A DNA stretch of 64,000 nucleotides from Hypericum androsaemum (lineage: Eukaryota; Streptophyta; Magnoliopsida; Malpighiales; Hypericaceae): the NCBI GenBank assembly GCA_963995505.1, contig OZ023190.1, positions 4,544,516 to 4,608,515 of the forward strand, given 5' to 3'. This document shows, piece after piece, positions 40,678 through 53,157 of the stretch. A program made the position numbers and the translations under genes. The notes below the pieces were generated by a model, which was given only the letters and a program-made list of their open reading frames with translations, did no database searches and was not told the origin of the DNA. Numbering within the stretch: the stretch's first letter is position 1; every line of letters starts with the position of its first letter.

Positions 40678-41449
40678 TGATCGTTCCTCTGCTAGCGTAA
40701 AAGAAGAACACAGGTTCATGCTTGGTACACCGGAAACAAAGTAAAATCTCTTGCTTCTTTCCAATTGCTGATTAGCAACATTTCAACTCGATCTAACGCC
40801 TTCGAAAATTGATGCAGAAGGTGAGGCTCATCTCTGTCGTCCGTAATTGACATCATTGTAACGAACATGAATTCGACTGACAGGTCTCCTAGGATGGTTT
40901 TGGGTTGTGCATATGTACGTCTGTAAATCTTTCTGGATGACTTAGCGAGAGCTTCTTCTTACTTGGCTGTAGTCTTCTGCGTAGAGCACGGATACTCGTA
41001 GTCTAAGGTAAGATATGGAGACGGATGATCACAATGGTGATCAGTTTCCATAACTGTGGTAGTGAATGCAATTGTTTTGTGTACCTGTGTTTCCTCGTTG
41101 GAAGAGGATTATGGAGTATTCGTTAATTTGCCCGTTGTTGAGGCTTTCAATTTTGTTTTCCAGTTCGTAGGAACACATTGCAATGATCTGAACTACACTT
41201 GAGGTATGCAATCTTTTGTTCAACCATTAAGAACTTTGCCAGCAGTAGGTCTGGATTTGGAAAATACTGCTGAATGCTAATAATATAATTGTTTTGAATA
41301 GAATCTTGGTCAGACCGGAACTTGGAGAGCATATTCGGTCGGTTGCTCTTCGAGTCGTTTTTTAAAACATTGGCTATAAACAAATCAACCGCTAGCGGGT
41401 TCAGCTCATCTTTTGTCAAACTCGCAGGGCATGCTCACAAGATCATGTT

Positions 41450-42392
41450 ACGCTAGTTCGAGCTGCAAAAACTGGAACTCTCTTGTGCTCGCTAATGTGA
41501 TACCTGTCCCTGTAGTGCTCCAGTGAGAAGCACACTGCCTGGTAGCCTCCCGCTTCTCGTCCGCAGTTTCCAGGATCAGACTACTCTATTGTTCGACAAC
41601 TCTTTCCGATTCCTTTGCCTTTGATGTCAGCCCGTCCGCCTGTTTACATGCCTCAACGACGCCAACAATGAGCTCCTCATGTTCCATGTGCAATTGCTGC
41701 AAGTGGTTGTACATCTGCTTGATCCTGTCGTTTCTAGACGCGACCTCGCTTCAAGCGCATTGATCTTCTCGTGGAGCTCATCTATTTCCCGTCGAAAAGC
41801 TTCAACAGTCCTATCCAAGTTCAGTATACGGCGATTGCGGTCAGCAACGTCGGCCTTCAGCTCCTCGATCTCGTAGTAAAGCCTTTTCTCTGTTTCCAAC
41901 TTTTCAACTTGTTCTGATTTCATCCTCTAATGCACGACCATGTGATTCCCATTCTCTAATATGCTCGTCCAAGCTCTTCCTCTCCTCCTGATGTTTCAAT
42001 ATCTCAGCTTTGATCCGCGCTTCCTCAGGAAATATCTTCTGCTCAGCATCAGAAACTGTTGTTTTCGACCCGCGTATCTCAAAATCCCGGTCAGATAAAC
42101 TCGTCTTCTGTCTAGCGATTCTTTCCTGCAGCTTGGAAAGGGAGCTTCATAAAGAATGTCGGAAACTCCCGACCCTTGAGATTGAAGGTTAGATGGAATA
42201 TTCTTCCTCAACTCCTGTCACATGATCGTATCGTTTTGCCAGAGACCGGTATACGCGGTAGAAATCTTCAATCAGAGAAATCAATTCTGGCCTCCTCTGG
42301 TAGTACATCTCAGCCTTCGTGGCAAACGAATCTCCGTCCTCCTCGATTAGCTTCAGCATTCGCTCGACATTCCCGTCCATCTCTGTCATAAG
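41450..42392 (-). pseudogene. NETWORKED (NET) actin-binding protein pseudogene
   Basis: The minus strand begins inside a NAB actin-binding domain: [39 protein letters not shown] and [13 protein letters not shown] 2-base loss after HVTG then shifts the frame to [15 protein letters not shown]. Coiled-coil sequence follows in alternating frames (SLSDRDFEIRGSKTTVSDAE, then EQVEKLETEKRLYYEIEELK), and then QQLHMEHEELIVGVVEAC and a C-terminal CFSLEHYRDRYH match in yet another frame. The usual Trp-rich NAB start is missing; at that point a ~20-bp word, CATAAGCTTTATTAGTTA, is repeated. The order of segments matches NET3/NET4-type proteins. At least four frame breaks make it a pseudogene. It lies convergent to the helicase, about 0.8 kb from its stop codon. 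Confidence 0.85.
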
Positions 42393-42951
42393 CTTTATTA
42401 GTTATTCCTCGCATAAGCTTTATTAGTTAGGACCTGAGAGTTTCATTTTTTCAAACTTGAAGGACGATGTATGTTATTAGAAGGACTAAAATTAGGGTTT
42501 TGTTAAATACGAGGGATCCAACGGCAATTTTACGCTGTATATATTGTTGGAAATTTTTTTTTCGCTTATTCCCCTCCGGATAGCATATTATTAAAATAAT
42601 AAACGAGGACTCTTCAAAAAGATACAAAAAAATAATTGAAGGGAAAAGAAAAGGATCTGATCTATTTGGATACCATATCTTACATTAAAAAAGTTTGTCA
42701 AACAGCACTGGGGCCAAACTCCAAATGGTGGGAAGATTCTAGCGCTCCCCACTTTGATTTTGTGGACCAATTTGGTGGACGTTTAGTTGTACTGTCCGGT
42801 TCAAAACGAGAGGATTTGAATCTCTCGCCTCTCTCTATTGTAGTACTCTTTAAAAAAACTCTATATTGTGGTTCAACATTGCAAATAATTGATTTGTTAG
42901 ATGTATTTTAAATCACGGATTACTGAGGTAAAAAGCGGCCGTAACATATGG

Positions 42952-43432
42952 TGTTGGGTTTTTTGAATGCTAATTAAAGCAAAAAGTCTAAAAGTCGAAA
43001 GTCCAAAGTCCAAAGTGGAAAGTCCATTATGAAATGGGAAAGGACAATCCCACATTGGAAAGTGGCACAAATTTTTTCTAGTTTATAAGAAGATGCTTTT
43101 TACTAGCTAAGAAATAAATTGACCACCTGGAAAGCTAACTCGGACCGTTGCGAGGATGGTGCATAGCACGCGCACGCGCATGGCGTATTGGACGCAGGTC
43201 GCAATGGGCGCTTTGTGGCACACTTGGGAGTGGCACACTTGGGAGTGCCTGTCTCCCTCCCATTCAGCGCCTCTCTCTGATCTTGGAAGCAACTAGTCGT
43301 TGTATTTTGGAGACGATTGTCGTAGCCCGTAAGCACTGAATACGGGGCAATCTCGTCTTACGGAGAAAGAGTCAAACTCTTGCCTCGACTATACTAGATC
43401 CTAATCAAGTACACCACCTCCGACAAACAACA
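42952..43432 (+). repeat. 5' LTR of Copia-3, internally deleted
   Basis: 481 bp, starting TGTTGGGTTTTTTGAATG and ending CCGACAAACAACA. Compared with the 843-bp 3' LTR it lacks about 360 bp between the GCACTTGG region and the CTTGGAAGCAACTAGTCG region. The lost part includes the TATAAATAAG box. A short local repeat, GTGGCACACTTGGGA, marks the join. It probably cannot start transcription. Confidence 0.92.
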
Positions 43433-43449
43433 ATCGTAAGACGAGATTT

Positions 43450-46400
43450 GTGTACTTGAAACTGACATCATCAAGCTCTGCACCGACGGTCCCAGAAACT
43501 ATCCACGCCGAAAGGCCGGCCAAGTTCAATGGCACCGAGTTCAAGGGGTGGCAACAGAAGATGCTGTTCTACCTGACGACGCTCAACTTGGTTCGATTCT
43601 TGAAGGAAGAGGCTTCGAAGATGGCAAAAAATGAGCCTAATCAATAGAAGATCAACTCTCTAGATGCATGTAGTCACAGTGACTTCCTATGTCGTAACTA
43701 TATCCTGAATAGATTAGACGACACCCTTTACAATGTCTATGCAGGTGCCAAGACTGCAAAAGAATTGTGGAATTCCCTGGAGAAGAAGTACAAGACGGAG
43801 GATGCTAGGATGAAGAAATTCATCGTCGGAAGATTCCTCTACTTCCAGATGGTGGATTCCAAGAAGGTCATAGACCAAGTTCAAGAGCTGCAGCTGATTC
43901 TACATGAGATTCACGCCGAAGGCATGCAACTCAGTGAATCCTTCCAAGTGGCTGCACTAATTGAGAAGCTAACCCCCCTGTGGAAGGATTTCAAGAACTA
44001 CCTCAAGCATAAGAGGAAGGACATGGGGCTGGAAGACCTGATTGTGAGACTGAGGATCGAGAAAGACAACCGAAAGTCCAAAGTCAAGACCAGCAGGACC
44101 AACTCCGAGGCTAAGGTACACCTCACCGAAGGTGGCACCGGCAAGAAGAGGAAGAAGCCCAAAAATAAGCAGGAGAAGCAAGAGCCAAAGCAAAAGAAGG
44201 TTAAGAAGATCAAGGGCAATTGCTTCAACTGCGACAAGCCCCGTCACATGGCAAAAGATTATCTCCTGCCAAAGAGGGACGATCGTGAGAAGGTTAATCT
44301 GGCCGAAGACCTGTCTGAGCTAGACTTATCTACTGTGGTGTTTGAAGCCAATCTTGTAGATAACCCAAGAGAATAGTTCATTGACATATGGGCAACCTGA
44401 CACATCTGCTCAGACAAGGAGATGTTCTCGACCTATATCCCAATCAACAGACAGAAGTTGTTTATGGGTAACTCTGTAACTTCCCCCGTAGTCGGACTAG
44501 GCAAGGTGGTGCTTAAGCTGACCTCCGGAAAAGAGCTGACCCTCAAGAACGTGCTGCATGTCCCAGACATTCGCAAGAATCTTATATCTGGCTCCCTGTT
44601 AAGTAAAGTTGGGTTAAAGATAGTTTTTGAGACTGATAGATTTGTATTAACTAAGGCTGGTATCTTTGTAGGAAAGGGTTACCTCGAGAGGGGGCTCTTC
44701 AAGATGAATGTAATAACTGTCAAACATGCTTTTGATGGCCCTAATAAAATTGTTAATTTTTCTTACTTGGCTAAGTGTTCTAACTTATGGCATGATAGAT
44801 TAGGACATGTAAAACTGAGCTCACTAAGAAATTTAATAAGTTTAAATTTATTGCCTAAAATGGAGTTTGACCTAAACAATAAATGTAAAATATGTGTAGA
44901 GGCAAAAATGACCAAAGCACATTTTCATTCAGTAGAAAGAAGTACTACACCTTTAGAGTTAATTCATACCGACATCTGTGATATGAAACATGTGCAAACT
45001 AGAGGTGAGAAAAAGTATTTCATCACATTTATTGATGATTGCACAAGGTACTGCTATGTACATCTCTTGAAAGAAAAAGACGAAGCTGTAAAAGCTTTCA
45101 AGAGTTAAAAGAATGAGGTTAAAAATCAACTTAGTACTAAAATCAAGATGATTCGAAGTGATAGTGGGAGAGAATATGTAGCTCCGTTTGAGGAATTCTG
45201 CCAATAAAATGGTATTATTTATCAGACGATTGCACCATACTCACCTCAATCAAATGGCATAGCTGAACGTAAGAATCAAACTCTCAATGAGATGATGAAT
45301 GCTATATTAATTAGCTCGGGCTTACCCCAGAACATGTGGGGGAAAGCTGTACTCTCAGCTAATCACATTCTAAATAAACTGCCACACAAGAAAAGGGACA
45401 AAACCCTATATAAATTATGGAAAGGGAGAAAGCCTTCCTAAGGTTACCTTAAAGTGTAGGGGTGTCTAGCTAAAGTAGAAATACCTCTACCTAAAAAAGT
45501 GAGAATAGGACCCAAGACTGTTGACTGTATCTTTATCGAATATGCATACAACAGTAGTGCATATCAATTTCTAGTGCACAAGTCTGAAAACCCTGAAATC
45601 AACAAGGGAATGGTCATAGAATCAAAGAATGCAACGTTCTTTGAGAATATCTTTTCAAACAAGGAGAGGAAAAGTCCAAGTTCAAACAAAAGAGCTCATG
45701 AAACTACTCAAGGTTCTCATCAAGTCATTGAGTAACCTAGATGTAGCAAAAGGGCTAGAACGACCAAGTCATTTGGTTTAGATTTTCTGACATACGTGTT
45801 AGAAAATAAATCTGGGACAATCCAAGAGACGTTGTCTAGTCCAGATGCTCCTCTCTGGAAAAAAGCTATCAATAGTGAGATAGAATCTATCATGCAAAAT
45901 CACACGTGGGAAATCGTAGATCTCCCACCAGGTTGTAAACCTTTAGGTTGCAAGTGGATCCTTAAAAGAAAATACAAAGCTGATGGATCAATCGATAAGT
46001 ACAAAGCTCGGTTGGTAGCTAAAAGATTCAAACAGAAGAAAAGATATGATTTCTTTGACACGTATTCGCCGGTCACAAGAATCACATTTATTAGAGTGCT
46101 CATAGCTATTGCAGCACTCTATAACCTCGAGATACATCATATGGATGTAAAAATAGCTTTCGTAAATGGAAAACTGGAAGAGAAAATATATATGAAATAA
46201 CCTGAAGGGTTTGTTGCCCTCAGACAAGAACATAAAGTATGCAAGCTGCTCAAGTCACTGTACGGGCTGAAACAGGCGCCGAAACAATGGCATGAGAAAT
46301 TTGACAGAACAATGATGTCAAATGACTTTAAGATCAATGAGTGCGATAAATGTGTATACATTAAAGACACACATGATGCTTACGTGATTGTATGTCTGTA

Positions 46401-47300
46401 TGTAGACGACATGCTAATCATAGGAAGCAGTAATGATCTTATCGTGAAAACTAAGAACATGTTAAAGAACAACTCTGACATAAAAGATATGGATCTAACT
46501 GACGTCATACTAGGGATTAAAATCTCTAGGATGACTGAAGAAATTATCTTGTCACAATCTCAACTAAGACTCTGGTAGACCTAAGTCCACACTTAGTTAA
46601 AAATAGAGGGGATCCAGTATCTCAACTAAAATATGCAAGGATCATTGGGAGCCTGATGTACTTAACAAATTGTACACGCCCTGATACTGCGTATTCAGTT
46701 AGCAAGTTTAGTAGATTCACAAGTAATCTAGGAACGGATCACTGGCTAGCTCTGGAAAGGGTTCTAAAGTATCTAAAATATACTTTGAACCATGGCATAC
46801 TTTATACAAGATATCCAGCCGTATTGGAAAGATACAGTGATGTAAATTGGATATCGGACACTAAAGACTCTAAATCTACTAGTGGTTACGTGTTCACCAT
46901 AAGTGGAGGAGTTGTGTCCTAGAAATCCTCTAAACAAACGTGCATAGCTCGATCCACCATGAAGTCAGAGTTTATAGCACTAGACAAAGCTGGGGAAGAA
47001 GCTGAATGGCTCAGAAACTTCCTAGAGGATATTCCTTGTTGGAACAAGCATGTGCCTCCTGTATTTATACACTGTGATAGCATGTCAGCAACCGGAAGAG
47101 CATAAAGTACTATGTATAACGGTAAGTCTCGACACATCCGTAGAAGACATAACACCGTTAGACAGTTGATCTCTGGTGGTATAATTACCAGTGATTATGT
47201 GAAGTCCAAGGACAACATAGCTGATCCTTTAACGAAAGGAATCAACATAGATCAAATGTATAACGCAGTAAGGAGAATGGGGTTAAAACCCACACATTAA
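43450..47300 (+). pseudogene. Copia-3 gag-pol polyprotein with many stops
   Basis: Gag runs 43450 to about 44260. Its zinc knuckle CFNCDKPRHMAKDY has Tyr in place of the last Cys. The protease site is lost: where Copia-1 has DTGATRHIC, this copy reads DIWAT-stop-HIC. Integrase shows WHDRLGH and KCKICVEAK (the HHCC finger) and the DDE segments HTDIC, SDSGREY and SPQSNGIAERKNQTL. RT runs about 45880-46560 with KARLVAKRF and YVDDM (46399-46413). RNase H includes [25 protein letters not shown] and the end ADPLTKGI. About ten in-frame stops interrupt it (for example near 43646, 44376, 45106, 45206, 45439, 45733, 46198, 46576, 46919 and 47103), mostly without frameshifts. Decay is therefore mainly by point mutation, often of C:G sites to T:A. 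Confidence 0.95.
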
Positions 47301-47582
47301 AAATGTTCATAGCAGTAACTCAACCATGATGAGTGGAGATCCTACAAACTTGGTTCAATGAGACAACTAAGTTATAGATGGTTAAAATGAATACTTGTAA
47401 CACATCCTATTCTTAGAAGTAAAACACATAAAAAAGCTGACCAGTTCAAGACATCGCGTTCATTGAGCATCTTACTAGAGAAGGTTCAAAGCCGTAAGCT
47501 ACCTATCTCGATGCAATGATATTTCGTCGGAACTTTTTCTTAAAAGTGTCAGCATGCATTAATCATCATTCGTGTGGAGGAT

Positions 47583-48425
47583 TGTTGGGTTTTTTGAATG
47601 CTAATTAAAGCAAAAAGTCCAAAAGTAGAAAGCCCAAAGTGGGAAGCCAATTATAGAATGGGAAAGGACAATCCCACATTGGAAAGTAGCACAAACTTTT
47701 CCTAGTTTATAAGAAGATGCTCATTAATAGCTAGGAAATAAATTGACCACCTGGAAAGCCAACTCGGACCGTTGCGAGGATGCACGAGCACAAGTACGAG
47801 CACGAGCACGAGCATGGCGCATTGGACGTAGGTCACAATGGACACTTTGTGGCGCACTTGGCACGTGCACATCATCGTGAGGAGCTAGAGGAGCTTCTAA
47901 GTTTTACCAAAGCTCTAAAACCACTCAGGTTGCTCGGACGAAGAGGCACGAAGGGCTGGAACATCCTGGAGACTTCTAGACGGCCAAAGGGTTGCAAGAT
48001 TTCTCGCAAAAGAGTGCGAGCAAAGGCCTGTCCTTCCGAACGGCCACGAAGAAGTGCGAAAAGGTGCCTGCTGGCCGAACGGACGCGCCCCTTCGGATTG
48101 CCTGCCTCCCTCCTATCCAGTGCCTATAAATAAGCCTCTTTCCCTTATTTGCATCTCACCCTACTACAACATGCATAAGCCTTCATTAGCAATTGTAGGA
48201 TCTCTCTCCCTCTCTCAGAAAAGTTCTGAATAGCCAAGGTTCGTCTGAAGCTTCGAGAATCGTTGTGCTACGATCTTGAAAGCAACTAGTCGTTGTATCT
48301 TAGGGACGATTGCCGTAGTCCGTAAGCAATGAATACAGGGCAATCTCGTCTTACGGAGAAAGAGTCAAACTCTTACCTCGACTATACTAGATCCTAATCA
48401 AGTACACCACCTCCGACAAATAACA
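47583..48425 (+). repeat. 3' LTR of Copia-3, full length
   Basis: 843 bp, starting TGTTGGGTTTTTTGAATGCT and ending CCGACAAATAACA. It retains the GAGCAC-type hexamer run (about 47786-47815), the TATAAATAAG box (about 48125) and the CAATCTCGTCTTACG word that pairs with the post-LTR sequence. It is related along its length to the Copia-1 LTR. Confidence 0.93.
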
Positions 48426-48899
48426 TATGGTACTAAACTAAAGTTGTTACATATGTACAAAATTTATACAAAAATGCATTTTTTTTAATTGTGGTCAATC
48501 AGTGCTCAGAAAGCAATCCTGCACTAATACAAGATCATTTTTTATACAAAAAATTACGTCGCAGTTAAACTAGTGGTCAATGTCATTGATCACTAGTCAA
48601 TCGGTTGGATCAAATGATTCACCTAGTTGGACTCGGTTTTGAAGAGTAAATTATCCAAAATCTAATTTTTAAATTTTGTTCGAGAAAAAGTGATTACATT
48701 AGAATTTTTAAATAATAAACTTTGCAATAAAAAGATTTTATTTAGAATCATTTGAAAATATAATATTACAAATAATTTATTTTTTCATATATAAATTTTC
48801 AATACTACTAACGATGAAACCAATCAGATCCAGAAACTATGGAAATCCGGGTCATCTCCAAATCTATTTCTTAAAACATTGCAAAAATGCATTGTTTTC

Positions 48900-49357
48900 A
48901 AAAACGACCCGGAGAGCGACCCAGATTTTAGGCCGATCTCTGGGTCAACCAGTTCGACCGGTCGTACCGGCAGTTAGACCGTAGGTATTTATATTATTTT
49001 TTAAATATATATTTAGTAAATAATAAGTTTAAAAATTAATATTTTTGATATGTTGGTAAATTTATTTCATATTTAGTACAATTATCTTTGTTGATTTAGT
49101 TGATTTTGTGTTGATTTGGAAAAATCGAGTATGTAATCTGATTTTTTTAATTTTTTTGGGTTGGGTCGGAGGAATTTTTGATTTTTTGGTTCAATTTTCG
49201 GTCAAACTTAATGAACCAGATTTTTCCGGGTCAAAAATCCGAGTCAACCTCCAAAAATTATCCGATTCGTTAAGTTAGCGTATGTACCATATTTTTTGAC
49301 ACGCCCAAGACTCTGATTCGTAGTCCGACCGGTCGGACCACCGTCTCGAAAATAATG
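48900..49357. mobile_element. hAT-type MITE, copy 3, with empty site in copy B
   Basis: 458 bp, with left end CATTGTTTTCAAAAACGACC and right end GTCTCGAAAATAATG. It is flanked by CAAAAATG at 48892-48899 and 49358-49365. Copy B has a single CAAAAATG at about 59437 with the element absent, which fixes both ends exactly. It is closest to copy 1 at 799-1267. Confidence 0.95.
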
Positions 49358-49581
49358 CAAAAATGTCCCCATCTTTAAGTGAGCTGGATCGATAAGATGC
49401 TTATGACACGCAACACTTGAAGCCAAGACCCCGCCTCGCTGACGTACTGACGTGACTGAAACGTGAGAAACCACGGACGGCTCGTAGATCACATTCTATC
49501 GTAAATACCGAAACATTGAAACTAATGGCATCTTTTTGGAGAGTTGCATCCTAAACAAGACTCGATATCGAAATACTAGAG

Positions 49582-51217
49582 ATGGCGAAAGAGGTGATCG
49601 TCTATGTTTCCGTGGATCGATAGAAAGTATTCTTCGTAGAGAGTAGTACCAAGGCAGAAGTTTTGATTTATAGGATTAATCTAACCTTAATGTTTTAGTG
49701 TCATGTTTAGGATTATTTAATTAATTAGATCGATTTTAATTTTATTAGTGGCTACGACCAAGTATTGTAATACATGAGGCTCCACCGATGGCCTTTCTTT
49801 CTTTGTTTGGTGAAATTTGGAAATTCAAAACTATATAAAATATTTTTTTTATCTTTTAGTAATTAGTATTCGGAATTATTAAGTTAACTAATCTGATTCG
49901 ACAAGTGAAAATAGGTTGTTTTGGTTGGACACAGCGCAGGGGGGTTGAGCTTGACCGATGCTATACACAAACATCCTCGAAAGATCCAAATGGCCGTTTA
50001 TGTTGCGGCTAACATGTTGAAGAATGGCTTCTCTACCGATGAAGATTTTAAAGATGCAAGTCCTTTTTACTAATTTCCTCTCAAAAAAGCAATTTTGGTT
50101 CCTTTTACTAATTGTTTTTATGGTATTATTTATTCTCTTCGAATTAATATATACCCTAATCATACGAGTAATAATGAATCACGAAATCAACCTACGGATA
50201 CTATGTTATAACTTATAATGAACCTTTGCTGATCTGGGTGGGACAGGGTATGCCGGACCTGTCGGAATACGGAGAAGTAAACATACTGGAACATGGGATG
50301 GGGCCTGAACAACCACCTACCGGTGTAACCATGAAGGAGGAGTTTCAGCGACAGCTTCTCTATCAAAAGAGCCCATTAGAGGTGAGACTTGCTTTTACGG
50401 TCCATTGTCATTTTTCTAAAAGAAATATAATATTTAGAATTAAATATTGTCGGTTGATAATTCTCTTCATAAATATTTTACATTCGTAAAATTTAAATTT
50501 AAAATCTTTTTACGTGAAAACAGTTCCTTATCGCTTATACGAATGGTGCAATCTGTGTGTATTTTTTTGTTGGGAAGTTAATCAATTACCGAGGTTAGTT
50601 TTGTCCAACATCATAGATCATAGTATATTGACAAGATCAAAGATTATAAGAGGAGCGATGTATATGTTAATTTTCGGTTAAATAAAAAAAATCTATTGTA
50701 AGAGTTGAACGGAAAGTTAATAGATACAGTATCAATTATCTCCTAACAAGATTAATTAGTGAGAGTATGTCTTAATTTAATCAAAAAAATTCGAGTTCGA
50801 ATTTTTTTTAACAAATCAGTGTCAAATACTTATTAAGATAACTTTGTCATCATTGCTTTAAAATATCTTATTCGACTCGAACTTGAATTAGTCGATACTT
50901 TGAGATTTTTTTTTACAGGATGCCACTTTAGCATCAATGCTTCTAAGACCAACACCACTCCGAGCATTTCAGGGAGCGAAATTTGCAGCGGAGGAAGGAG
51001 AAGAGGCCGATTCGTCAGGACTTTGGACGACCGGATTATCAAGATAGAACAGCAAGAGGCCATGATCCGAAGATGGCCACCTTCTCAGGTTTTCGAAATT
51101 GATAGCGACCATAGCCCATTTTTCTTTTTTCTTTTTTTAGGGAAATAGCCCATTTTTCTCGACCCCTTCGTCCTGTTTGGTGTCATTCTCAAGGCGTTGG
51201 TTTCCGTGAAACTTTAA
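49582..51217 (+). pseudogene. Methylesterase (MES) pseudogene, copy A
   Basis: The duplicate of the intact gene at 59647-61424. After ATGGCGAAAGAGGTG a 219-bp deletion removes the rest of exon 1, including the HGAGHGAWCW oxyanion segment and the splice donor. Exon 2 (49915-50055) with the nucleophile motif GHSAGG and exon 3 (50247-50381) are nearly identical to copy B. The GC splice donor after exon 2 is kept. In exon 4 (from 50919) a 16-bp deletion after GCCGATTC shifts the frame, and a ~20-bp local duplication near 51120-51155 disrupts the sequence after the catalytic His. It cannot make a working hydrolase. Confidence 0.93.
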
Positions 51218-51910
51218 GAAATATTTAGCACCATTACATTTCTAAAAATTCAAATTCAACTCTTCGTTAAACTAGAATATTTTTTTCCTGCCAATTGTGT
51301 TCCTATGGCAGTTGAATAGCATCTCTCAGCTGCTTGTATATATCCTCAATATTTACAAGCAGTGTAATTATTATTCTACTTGCTAGTTACATAGCTAATC
51401 TTACAATCTCAAAGACTCCATATACAAAATAAAGTTTTGATGTCCTAAATCCAATATTGAAATGTACCATCTAAGTCATTCGTATAAAATAGTATGATAC
51501 TCAATTTTGTTGGTTTAGGCTCTCAATTAAAGCCGGACTCCTGCCTAGATCCCTGGGCTCGAAGTAGACTTCATCGTCCAAACTTTTATCTATATAGTGT
51601 GCCCCAGCCCAAATTTCTAGACAAGATTTTTTGAACTAACTAATTTAAATTTGAGTTAGATATATAAATATGAGGAAGGATAGATAAAACTTTTTTCAAA
51701 ATTATGATAGCGAAAACTTTTTTTCAAAATCGAGCTTAGTAAAATTTGTTTGTTCACTAAGACTAAATCACTTGCCAAGCATATCACACTTGGTAGTAGT
51801 GGCCTAGAAACTTTTTATTGAATAGAATTTTTAAGTACAATTTGGAACAAAACAATAGTAACAGGTATTATCACAATACTCACTAATATACTATCAAGAT
51901 GCACAGAGGG

Positions 51911-52247
51911 TGTTAGGACAACAAAAGTAATTTAGTACTCCTTTATCAACAAAAAAAGATAAATGAATAACGAGGACACGTGATTTATATCATTCGTTCA
52001 ATTGACACACATTCACGAGAGTGGAAAAAATGATTAATCACTATGATATGTGGAATACAGCATATATATAGATTATGGCAAGGCGATCTGCCTTGAACCT
52101 TTCTCTCTGCATTTACTACTGCACTCTCGCCATTATATTTATAGCAGGCTAGCTCTAATCTGCTATTCAGAAAATAGAATTCTCACATAATTAGAGTTCA
52201 TATGCAATAGGAAATAACTAAATATGAATTTGAAACATATCCCAACA
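51911..52247 (-). repeat. Older copia-type LTR in copy A
   Basis: A 337-bp LTR-like block, TGTTAGGACAAC...TATCCCAACA. Read on the minus strand it starts TGTTGGGATATG and has a TATAAAT box (52137-52143). A polypurine tract AAGGTGGAGAT at 52248-52258 places it as the 3' LTR of a minus-strand element whose interior lies to the right. It is shared with copy B (62166-62534), so it predates the duplication. Confidence 0.7.
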
Positions 52248-52850
52248 ATCTCCACCTTAGATCAAATTTGAAATCAATCGCCTTCTCGAGCTCCAACTGC
52301 TCTTTCACATTTGATCATCTTCACTACACGCCTCTTCAAGTAAGTTTTATGTTCAATCTTGAACATGACATCATCGTCTGCCTCAATCTCTGGAAAACTC
52401 CATATGGAACCTTTCACAAATATCTACTCATCATGGATCTTCACGTCTGAAAAACCAATACAACGGGAGAAAATTGTATGCGTGCAACCTGCAACCAATT
52501 TCTCAGCGCCATACTCTCTCAACCGATATTTTGCGACTCGACCTCTGCGGGAATTCTCCACCTCCATGTGGACGCTGATCGAATTTGATCAAAATAGGAG
52601 AAAATGACACCAACTTCTGAATTTTACATCACCTTCTCGTGAATGTCTATGTGGCTTTACTTCATCACCTAGTGAATATCCTACTCACCTTAAATTACTA
52701 CCTCGTGAACACTTTGTTGGACACCAATCTTGGAATTCTTGCATAATAAACCAACTTATGGACTTTATATCACTTCCTCATTATCACCTAGCTGGACACC
52801 AATCTTGGAACTATTGCTCCTCCCTCCTTTATCCTGGAACAACCTGGTGG

Positions 52851-53146
52851 AGACCGGATTGAGTGGGGACTAAAGAAAATTTGTCCATAGGTGGGGACTA
52901 CATTTTGGGCCGTCAGATTTGATTATCTTTAAATCTGATGGTCAATAACCTATCAGGTAATATTGGTTTGCATGTGAAGTGATATTGGTTTGCATGTGAA
53001 ATGATATTGGTTTGCAAGACGCTGGTTTACATATGAAGTGATATTGGTTTGCAGGTGAAGTGATATTGGTTTGCATGGGTAGTCATATTGGTTTGAGTTA
53101 GTCCCCATATTTGAGGACTACCCCAGTCCCCACCAAATCTGCCCCC
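52851..53146. mobile_element. MULE-type MITE with internal 22-bp repeats
   Basis: Flanked by an 11-bp direct repeat, CAACCTGGTGG (52840-52850 and 53147-53157). The left end carries GGATTGAGTGGGGACTAAAG. The right end, read inward, carries GATTTGGTGGGGACTGGGG. The interior contains about six imperfect copies of a GATATTGGTTTGCATGTGAA unit. The ends are related to the MITEs at 12370 and 13181. Confidence 0.75.
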
Positions 53147-53157
53147 CAACCTGGTGG

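Larger units (their letters stand above)
42952..48425 (+). mobile_element. Copia-3: full-structure but dead Ty1/copia element
   Basis: A 5474-bp element with LTRs at both ends, flanked by TATGG at 42947-42951 and 48426-48430. The empty site (AACATATGGTAC) is present once in copy B at about 58975. Order of domains: gag, protease, integrase, RT, RNase H. The polypurine tract GTGGAGGAT lies just before the 3' LTR. It is the same family as Copia-1. Confidence 0.97.
42497..52735 (+). repeat. Segmental duplication, copy A (methylesterase locus)
   Basis: Matches 58552-63020 in the same orientation. It starts at GGTTTTGTTAAATACGAGGG (counterpart GGTTTTGTTAAACACGAGGG) and ends at about TTGTTGGACACCAATCTTGG. 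Copy A is 10.2 kb because it holds Copia-3 and a hAT MITE; without them it is about 4.3 kb. It carries the dead methylesterase copy. Confidence 0.92.
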
